Shown: positions 54,872 to 64,000 of the stretch, in pieces | How the letters are laid out: each line of letters starts with the position of its first letter | Position numbering within the stretch: the first letter of the stretch is position 1 | Notes under the pieces: generated by a model | What the model was told of the DNA's origin: nothing | Database searches by the model: none | Seen by the model: only the letters and a program-made list of their open reading frames with translations | From: Styela clava | Lineage: Eukaryota; Chordata; Ascidiacea; Stolidobranchia; Styelidae | Assembly (NCBI RefSeq): GCF_964204865.1 | Contig: NC_135254.1 | Location: 18,667,001 to 18,731,000 of the forward strand | Length of the DNA stretch: 64,000 nt | Direction of reading: 5' to 3' | Position numbers and translations under genes: made by a program

Positions 54872-55006
54872 CTCGCAATATGAATAGCTTTATTCCGTTA
54901 TGAAATTGTCCACGATAGAATGCAATTATTCTTCGAAATTGTAGAATAACTATGTATTTGAAATTCTCTACGTAAAACGTAGGAGACGAATCTTTATTTG
55001 TAATTG

Positions 55007-55758
55007 TGTAACGCCCGGAATTGGATACTCAAACTGCGCTACGTTTATACCCAACCACTGTCAAGTACCACGTCCCGGTTCTCCTACAATTTGCAATGCA
55101 AACTCGTAACATTAAGTCCCCACTCACAGTCTTGAACTTTTGAACCCAACACCTCAGAAGATCACACGAATTGGAAGAACTTTGTTGTAATATTCCGCTT
55201 GAAATCACGACAGAATACGGCAATAGCATTCACAATGCACATAGAGTTTGTGGCTCAACTAAAGTTTGAATTTCAATAATACACGCACAGAGTTTGTATG
55301 AGTTTGTGATTAACACACTGAGCACTGGGTTTGTGTCAGAGTCTGAGTTTGATTACAAATATTGATAGATTCCGGGATTAAATAACTAAATAAAATACAA
55401 AATAATTAGTAAACATTAATACACAATAAATCCCTGACTATCCTATATCCTAACATAATGATTCCCTAGCTACATTATAAACATAGCAAAATCTACTAAC
55501 TACAAAACACACTCAACTAAATCCTAAAACACCGGCAAAGCATATGACTGCAGATTGCACCATCACAGCTCGTCTCCGCTCACGCAGAACCGAGAGCAAT
55601 ACAAGAAACTAACTATAGAACAAGAGTCGTCGTCGGTCGATTGCCTCAGCCAATAGCGTGCAAGACAAACATATTGCGACATAGCTACTATTCCCACTCT
55701 CTCGAATACGATAAAGAAATAAACAAGAACTACCAAAATGCGACCTGCGTCCATTACA
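55007..55758 (-). repeat. 5' LTR of the BEL/Pao element
   Basis: It is 752 bp and identical by eye to the left LTR. In the minus-strand orientation it should carry the element's promoter. Confidence 0.95.
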
Positions 55759-58272
55759 CTACCTAAGTCTTAATGTAGCCTACCTTTACGAAGTCTGCAA
55801 ACAATCTGTAAGAACACAATTTACCGACCGTTAGGTAACGTTGAACTCGACGCGTGCAGCATTGAAACGTGATGATTGATATGAAACCGTTTGCTCTTCA
55901 TACACAGCCGATTTTAAAGTGTGCTTGTCATATCTCGTCGTTTGTTTTGCTCCCGTGCTGTCGCAGCACAATAAATTTGCGATACGGCCTAGCCTGTGCC
56001 GTGAATAGCTCGAGGGTAGTAACTGCATACCGTTGACTGCTGAGCATTTCAACGCAGTGTTGTTTGCCAAATTTTATTTATGTTGGCATATCAAAAAAAT
56101 TGTGTGTATAGCGCACGGTATCATGCGACATCCTACGATCACACATAATTCGACATGGTAGCTGCGAGAAACTGAGCCTGCTGGTCTCATACTTTTACAA
56201 TTGAATAACAATCAGGTTTGAGTCTTATCATAACGAAGAAAGTGCTTTCGCAAATGTGTTTTCGAACATCGATAAGATTCTATCCCTTAGCTTTGGAAAA
56301 TGCTAATTGCAAGAAAAACATACAAATATATCAGTATGAGCCGAATTTGACCAAGGTTTCTACCACCACCGGTACTTGGTTGAATGGCTTGGGCTCAAAC
56401 TGAAGTTCTTGAATTACTTGTTCTGCTGTACTTTTTCGATCCTAATCCCTTGATAATATATATATTTCAAACATAATCTAGATAAGAAACTAACCAATAA
56501 TTACTTTCATTAGCATCCCACTTATATTTACCAAAACAAATTGGAATACTCGCTACTTGAATGCGACTTTGCGACTTTTTTACTCGCTGTACATAATTAT
56601 TAATTTGATACTGTACATAACTTTCGAACGCCAGTCGTCGGGTGCGGCACACGAAACCCATTTGCTGCGCTCGTCTAAAACAAAAACAGGTTCGCTAATT
56701 ATCAAAACATTCCAAAAATCAACCAATTTTTATGGTCATCTCGGACGCCTCAATGGCGCATTATCGATATAAACGAATTATGGGCTCATGCTGCGACATT
56801 TTATTTACATCAAATAGAATGGGGGTATTTTCAAAACAATGGAACATGGCAAAAGCAACATTACATTGATTACTTTAGAACTGGTGCTTTGGCAGGTTCC
56901 TTCGTCAGAGAATGCGTCGCCGTCTAGTTGCCCTTTTAAATAATTACTTTAGAGAAGGTCAGGAAAATGACTGGTTGCCATTCAACTTTCATTTGTTTGT
57001 GGAATGTGAACGATTAGTTAGTCGGGTTTCCTTATTTACCTCAGCATAGAATATTGTAATATCTATAATATATATACCAACCACCAATATATGCTTGTCT
57101 TGTTAGATTTCTATTTAAAACGAAACGTAAAAATTTAACTAATGAAAGAAAATATAAGAAAGCAAATTGATTTTCATGAAAAAGTACATAATATAGGAAA
57201 CGGGATATATTCGCAATTGAAAACAGGTACGAATATCGTACAAACGATATGAAGTGCAGAGATTTAATAATAAATTTAATTTGCAAAACACATATCTTAA
57301 AAAAGCAGAATGTCATGGATATATTGAAAGAAATTACGACAAACAGTAAGTATTATGCAGTAATTGCATTGCGTTACTTGAACTAAGCACATTGAATAAC
57401 AATTCTCGGCAATTGCAAATCAGTGATACATATTATTCGTTTTTTTTTTTTGATTCTATCATTTTCTGCTTACCAATATATAACTATGAGCAATACAAGA
57501 CACATTGAAATCAAAATTCAAATCGATTCGGATTTGGAATTGAAACAAACGTAAGTCAACGGTTCTGTACGGCAGATAGCCTAACACACGATATTATTTG
57601 GGCTTACTTGTCGCGGGGTCATGCTTTTATTCTTGGATTCCAACAGGCATGCCGCGTCTGAAAACGTGTACCTGCATATACCTTTTTCATATTAAACATA
57701 GAAATATTAAAAAACTGTTTGGTCTCACATATAAAACTATCGAAAGTCGTTTAAGTTGATTCCAATATTACCAAGTGCGATGCGTACATAATGTCAAATG
57801 GTATTATTCATGTTTGTGTGTCAGTGACTCCACATTATTGCGTAATAATAGTAACAATTGTCAGAACTGTAGCAGCGCTCAGCTGGTTGCCATTTTTTTT
57901 ATTGCAATGGACATTTTCACCGATCAATGAATGATAAAACACAAATCATCATTTTGAAAAATAGCTAATATAAATAGTTTTTAATTGGTCAATTACAGTG
58001 AGTCATAGTAAAACTGGAACTTGATTTGCAAAAACTCTTTGCAAAGTTGGCTGGGTCCATTTTATTTTTACCTTTCGGCCAGTGAGCATTAATAACTTTA
58101 CAGTTTACATCTTGCCAGGAAGCGTGCTGAATATTTTTTGCAGAGATACGCGTTATATTTTCCACATATCGCAACTCTCCTTTGTCATAAATTTATTTTG
58201 ACCTTCTACGTTGTTACCAGACTTAATACCAGCAATCTACGTTTCGTACATATTCCAATTCGAGGTTATTAT
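55759..58272. other. Intergenic stretch between the BEL/Pao element and the guanylyl cyclase
   Basis: About 2.5 kb of AT-rich sequence. On the minus strand AATAAA at 58197-58192, 76 bp past the stop codon, is the likely polyadenylation signal of the cyclase gene. I see no exons or repeats with clear ends elsewhere in it. Confidence 0.45.
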
Positions 58273-61200
58273 TCATACTTGACTCTCATTCTCTTCTGCT
58301 GAAATCTCTTCTATTACTAACGGATTTTCGCCCAAAAGCCAATACGTTGTTGTTTTCCCTTTCCCCTTCAGTTCTATTTCTCCTCGAAGTTCCAGATGAA
58401 AGGATCCGAATCTGTCCAGCAGATTTTTCGTCGATTGTGAAACATGGATCAACAATGCTATAAATAGAAGCATATTACATTAATTCTTTAGCTATCCGAA
58501 TAGTTATAATATATTATTATATAGTATTCTTAGTCTGATCGTGGGTGTGGCGAGATGTACATTGATTGATATCTGTATATTGCTGTCAGATAAATAATAA
58601 AGAGCTAATGGGCCCAAGATGGTCTTCACTGAAACGTTTGAATAATTACGTCATTATTTGTTTTTATCCAGAATAGACAGGTATAGATCTTATCAATTCA
58701 AATTGTCCTAAATTGCGACACAAACTATGTGTAAACAAATAAATAAACTTTCACCGCAAGTCGCAACGGCAAATGTTTTGATGCGAGTTGTTTGTTTGTA
58801 TATTTTTTAACTTGATTTTTTATTCTGTTCTTCACGCATTTAACACATGCTGTTAGTTAGACATGCTGTCATGACTTATCGGGTATCACGATTTGAAATA
58901 ATTTTAGCTCATTGTGGTTTAAAAGCTATTTCTCAAATTTTGACATGTGTATAGTAGACCGCATGGATTTTGACGACTGTACAAATTGGATTTATCTATT
59001 ACAGTGAAAAAGGAGGCAAACGGCAATATATTACCACCAAAAACTTACGTAGTCCATTCGACTCCATCCTTGAAGCAGTGTTCACTGTGTCTCCAAACAA
59101 GCAGTATCTTGGCATCTTCAAACCAACGACGCCAGCGCAGCATGGTCCTGAAATAAGTCGATTATATACTCATTTTTTTACCAAACATTCCTTAGTTCGG
59201 ATTTGAATAGGTATATGGGCATGCAAACGAACATATTTTCATAGCATATCATGTCCTATTAGGTCAACATATCTGCAACAAAAGATGCACAATCGAGAGA
59301 TTGTATATTAGATTCTCGTAAGTGGAGCTTTTCATATCGTTGTCAAATAATTGGTATTTGTATAAATGAAATTATAATATTATACCTGAATGTATGCCAA
59401 TTCTCAATTTGATTTGTTCCCCGTTTCTATGGCGTATTTTAAAACTGTTGACCGCGCTCAAGAGTGCCAACGAAGTTCTTGCTATTTCTGCGGCATGCCT
59501 GATTCCATTGCGCTCGGGTAAACCAGAGACAAGCATGTAAGCATCTCCAATGGTTTCGACCTATAGATAATTGAAGTAACTACTATTTTATTATTTACTT
59601 TTTTGGTATAATGAGTAAACAAATCAAAGAGGGTATTCAAATATATGGGTTTTTCTAAAGTAACTCATGTAGCTTCAGCATAGTTTAGCTGATAATTATG
59701 TCGAGGTAAAAGTTAGTAAATTGCTTTCACTCCGTACCTTATAAACATCAAAATTATCAATGATAGCATCGAAGCAAGTGTACAAATCGTTCAACATGTC
59801 TACGACTTGCATTGGTGTAGATGTAGCTGATAATTGAGTGAATCCGACAATATCGGAGAAAAAAATGGTGACGCTTTCGTATGCTTCGGCTGGTACAGCA
59901 TCTCCTCGCTTCAATCGATGAACAACTGGACTGTAGAGGCGAAGGAAATTTATTAATCAATGATTATGAGTATTAATGCCACACGTACAAAATAAACAAT
60001 TATGTTGTGTCCAAGGGTATCCTTATTTGTTTAGTTGGACTGCTAGGTATACAATATCCGAGTAATTACCGATTTCTATCAGTTATCAAAGTAAAACTTA
60101 CACTGGAAGCATCTGATATAACAGATCATCTGCTTTCCTCTTTTCTTCTAAGTAAGCAGCTGTTCTTTCTTCGACCAATCCTTCCAAGTTGGTGGCATAC
60201 TGTTCCATTCTCGATAACAAACTGTCCAGCAAATTTCCTGGATTTCCCCTGGACAAAAGTGAATGTCAATTTCACATTGTTCATACAAGAGGATAGGCAG
60301 CGAAATTGAAAGTGATGGCATTCGCTAAAACAGAGTCATGGCTGATTAGCGACCATTAATCATTCAATTTCTGACAATTCAAACCGGGGAGTTTGTTCCC
60401 CTCTAGCTAAAATACCAACTGTTATCAAATTTGAAGCCAATCGTGGTCCACAGTACAAAATACGCTGATACACTATAATGATTTCGATGTTTAATGCTGC
60501 GAACTAAATAACAAATTGTAAAAAAATTTCATACTTGTTGAATCGCTTTATTATTTCTTTTGATTCTGTAAAGTCAGGTCTTTCAGCCGGGTCTTCACTC
60601 CAACAGCGTTGTAGTAAATGACAAAATCCTTCACTGAGTGCATCGAAGTCCACAGACGGTCGAAAGTAAGGATAGTATCCATTACGCACTTTAGTGAATA
60701 TCTCTGATAAGAAAATATATAATTAATTTTTTACGAGTTTTATTTTTCCATATTTATGTTACTTCAATTTTTTACAAAAATGTAGCTTCCTAACCTTTAG
60801 CCGAAAGTTGCATTCCATCAACATAAAAAGTACCCTTTCGAAGTGCAATCTCGTGCAAAATAACCCCGAAGCTGTAAACGTCGCCTTTCTGAGTTCCACT
60901 AGGTGGTGCTGAAGCCATTCTTAGAAGCTCGGGTGCGGTCCACAATTGCTCTGTGAAATAAAATACAGCTTTTAGCAAATTTAATAAGATTTTGGACGAA
61001 CAATAAATGCTATATTGCTTTTACTTCGATGAGACGAAACTTGCCCTCACTAACATTGGAATTTTAGGTCAAAAGTTATATGAAAATTATGAGTGATTCG
61101 TGTATTTCTAGATATAACGACGTAAAAATATAGGACCAAATATCGCTAAGGACCTTTAAGTTAATGATAACATGGCTCTGGGCATCAATTTTATCATATG

Positions 61201-63797
61201 ACAATACAAATTTCACGCTAGGAAATATACGCCAACAAAAAGTCCAAATGGCCTTAAATTGGATCAGGTCCAATAATTCTTAGTTAATATCAATAAACTG
61301 TTGATATAAGATCTGCAGATATAATGATACTGTTTAGATTAATTGATAATAATAACATAAACCTAGAATACGTACTCGTTGTTAGACACAATAGGTCATA
61401 ATAGATGAAAAAAGTCAATCGAAGTTTAATTAAAAGAACAAGCGTTTCATAATTGATTCACTGCATTTGTGTGTATTTGGGTAAGGTTTGAAATCATATC
61501 TGAAAATGAGTAGCTTCCTCAGAAATATGTTATTGGTAGAAACAACTGTAAAGTTCTTACTTGCATAAAATTGGTCAAAGTCTTCGTAACATGGTACGGA
61601 ACGGAAAGATGCCAGCCCGTAATCAGTAATTTTGAGAACGAATCTTGAATCAACAACACAATTTGTAGACTTTAGATTTCCGTGTGAATGAATAGCGCTT
61701 CCGTGCAAAAAGCTCATTCCTATAAACAACACAAAAAACTGTTTTATGTAATTAAATTAACCATTTGTTGAAGATAACAAAAAACGCTCGCTGAAACGAA
61801 CGATAAAAGCACGAAATGAGCGCCCCGAGCGTTTATTTGGCTTTTGATTGCATCTAAAAACTTAAATATTTCGAATTTCAAAACGCCGATACTTAGAGAC
61901 CCAGCTCTCTAATTTAGGGTAATTTTAGTCGAAGAATATTATATGAAAGAGTCTCGCATTGTTTTTTGTCGTTTCCATACATTTTATGAAATGACTCGAG
62001 AGTTGGGATTACCTATTTGTGTTTAAATACTTTACACATTTTATTTAATATTAATTTTTTAATTTGATATAGCTTATTTTGATTAAAATGTTATAAATTT
62101 TAAAACTTGGGAGAATTTGCCTCTAAGCTGGTCAACGGAGCGGGCATTGAAGGTCTAATGTTTATTAATGTACATATTTACTGAAATGTCTATAAAGGAA
62201 TCCATGAAATCAAAATGCTATAAAGACCCTGTAAAATATTGGTGGGATTTGATTTTTCTTTTCAAAAACTGGCGTTTTCAAGAATCGAACTGTTTTTCAG
62301 AAATGCCTTATTTACTACCATAACAAATTGCTTAAAGGTGGTCTTCGTGTTTTCTGTATCAGATTCTAGGAGCTCACTGAGTTATACATAATTGTATTCT
62401 ATCTATGTCCTGCCCTGCGGAAATATGGGAAGAATGTATAATAAACAAAGCGACGTTGTATTATTTCTTAAAAAACGAGATAACGCCATCGTTATGTTGA
62501 CGATTCTAAAAAAATTTAATGAACAATTTGCGAATCAATATTTACAATAAATTTATTGGTATATCAGGTAAAAAAGGCGATCTAATTATCGATTGGAATG
62601 GTTTACTCATCGAGATACATTTTTTTTTAAAATATAACAATCTTCATTTTAAATTTATAGTTATTTTAAAATTCCAAAAAACTTTTAATCCTGCTATAAG
62701 CGAATCCTTAAAATTATGGAAATGGTTTTTTAAAATGATATCTTGTTGCTACTCTAAATGGAGTAGGGATGATTTTGTATGTCTTTTTTTATTACATATT
62801 CTTTCTCTTAACCGTGTATGACCCTTTCACCTTGTATATTACAAATAAATATTTGTTTTATATCACATTATCTGACAAAGCACATTTTTGCTATCTATCC
62901 TAGTTCATCCGATTTAGGGGCGTGTTGAAAAATGCTTTTTAAGCAATATTATTTGAAGAAATACCGGTATACACTGTACAGGCTATTACTTTTGATTTTT
63001 GTTCGATGTATAAAAACCATAAAGTATTTGTTAATTACCCTTTAGTTTAAATTTTCGACAGGAAAAACATTTATGATTAATTCAATCGTTTGACAAATTA
63101 TTTGAACGTGATAAAGTTTTTTTTTTGTGTTTCAGTACAAAGTTACCCATGTCTTCATATGATGTTATAGTATTCTCAAAATTATGAAATGAGTTTAATT
63201 TTATTTACAAACCAACATACCTTTTACAACATCGTTCATGAGTGAATATCGGAACATCCAATCGAGTTGAATTTCATCGTTCAACAGAATATCTCGCAAA
63301 CTTCCTTTTGGACAATATTCGGTCAAAACACATATACGAGGTGGATCAACACATGCTCCCTCAAATCGAGTCAAATGGTCGTGAGTGATGTCTCGCATCT
63401 GAATAGAGAAATAACAGTTTGGCTTGAGGATAAGGCAATAATAGTTATGAAATAAAATAAAATAACGGATAAATGTTTGAAAAATCAGAGATCCCCATCC
63501 CTATACGATAGGCCGCGGTCTTGTGGGCTTTCTTCTCCACTGGTGTAAATAAAAATAAAAAATCCTATCCTATATTGCGTATTAGACGGGGTTGAGAAAT
63601 GGATGCCTATACTGTAATCAAATTTGTAAGGGAAAGGAATAGCACGAACGCTTAATATGAGTGTACTCGAATTATAGAAAAAAGATAAGACCCTTTCCAA
63701 TAAAATAAAAATTTCTTACGTGTTTAAGTTCCATTTGTAAACTTCTTGTAAGCTCCACTTTCTTTCTATTAGTGAGTTTGATCATCACTAGTTTTCC
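58273..63797 (-). CDS. Natriuretic-peptide-receptor-type guanylyl cyclase, intracellular part (5' end outside window)
   Basis: Ten exons chain in phase: 63797-63720, 63398-63221, 61719-61561, 60950-60795, 60703-60535, 60248-60102, 59930-59738, 59560-59386, 59147-59049 and 58457-58273 (513 codons with the stop). They cover the kinase-homology domain (VMIKLTNRK with the ATP-site Lys, [26 protein letters not shown] in place of [38 protein letters not shown]). The dimerisation helix follows ([20 protein letters not shown]). The class III cyclase domain has metal-binding Asp in FFSDIVGFT and ETIGDAYM, and [14 protein letters not shown]. The protein makes cGMP when an extracellular peptide binds. 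Lack of the HRD Asp makes the kinase-like domain regulatory, as in the whole family. Motifs match NPR1/NPR2 equally, so I do not choose. The C-terminal tail ends NESQV. Ligand-binding and membrane parts lie right of 64000. Confidence 0.95.
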
Positions 63798-63891
63798 CTG
63801 TAATGATTTGGAAAAATGTAGATTAATTAGTAGTGCAATTCAATAAATGGAAATGTTGTTGAATAAAATATTTTTTTCCACATATAAATAC

Positions 63892-64000
63892 CACAAATTC
63901 CACCGTGCCGAACGGTAATGTATATTCGATTGTATTGAACTTGACCGCGGTTCACTTCGACAATACCGATTCCTGATTTTACCGCATGCTCGTTTAGTTA
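63892..64000 (-). other. Possible upstream exon of the guanylyl cyclase, with a frame conflict
   Basis: A stretch next to a GTATTT donor at 63891 could be the exon before 63797. The frame that joins in phase 0 reads EYTLPFGTVEFV and continues sensibly into GKLVMIK, but that frame has TGA at 63954-63952 and no good acceptor after it. The other frame is open to the window edge (VNRGQVQYN) but joins out of phase. A sequence error, a nearby micro-exon or an alternative donor could explain it. Confidence 0.4.

Larger units (their letters stand above)
47817..55758 (-). mobile_element. Intact BEL/Pao LTR retrotransposon
   Basis: A 7942-bp element flanked by CTACC at 47812-47816 and again at 55759-55763, a perfect 5-bp target duplication. 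Two 752-bp LTRs (47817-48568 and 55007-55758) begin TGTAA and end TTACA and look identical base for base when compared line by line. The single long frame is minus-strand, so the 5' LTR is the right-hand one. A purine-rich stretch reading AGGGGCCGG on the minus strand abuts the 3' LTR (polypurine tract). I could not find a convincing primer-binding site next to the 5' LTR. Identical LTRs imply a recent insertion. Confidence 0.97.

Overview
This is animal nuclear DNA. It is AT-rich, its genes are split into short exons with clear GT-AG introns, and it carries many transposons. The gene set (ficolin-like lectin, natriuretic-peptide-receptor guanylyl cyclase, PMPCA, THNSL2) and the compact gene spacing suggest an invertebrate deuterostome. 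A tunicate (sea squirt) is my best guess, but nothing in the window proves it. I built the gene models by hand by chaining exons whose splice phases match.

Left third (1-27.3 kb): secreted, immune-looking genes. A ficolin-like gene (signal peptide, collagen repeats, fibrinogen-related domain) runs leftward from 3956 and leaves the window. Divergent from it, with its ATG 845 bp away, is the first of two tandem paralogous genes (4802-11333 and 18832-27228). Each encodes a secreted protein with an N-terminal region of unknown type, a small cysteine-containing segment, and one von Willebrand factor A (vWA) domain. Their exon phases match and three vWA exons have identical lengths. I could not find the last exon of either gene. 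This pair is the best candidate here for something undescribed. The introns carry several short non-autonomous hAT-type elements, three with convincing 8-bp target duplications, and the ficolin-like gene carries a decayed mariner-type transposon.

Middle (28.6-34.7 kb): a graveyard of non-LTR retrotransposons (three reverse transcriptase remnants, two of them tail to tail), then a tRNA-derived SINE.

35.2-47.0 kb: two complete housekeeping genes for mitochondrion/metabolism. PMPCA (plus strand, 10 exons, 519 aa) and THNSL2 (minus strand, 10 exons, 484 aa) converge, with stop codons about 530 bp apart. SINE copies and a 38-bp minisatellite sit inside or beside PMPCA, and two of these abut splice acceptors.

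47.8-55.8 kb: an intact BEL/Pao LTR retrotransposon on the minus strand. Its two 752-bp LTRs look identical, it has a perfect 5-bp target duplication, and one 2065-codon gag-pol frame is open, so it is a very young insertion.

58.3-64.0 kb: the 3' part of a natriuretic-peptide-receptor-type guanylyl cyclase on the minus strand, entering from the right edge, with the pseudokinase, dimerisation helix and cyclase domains all readable.
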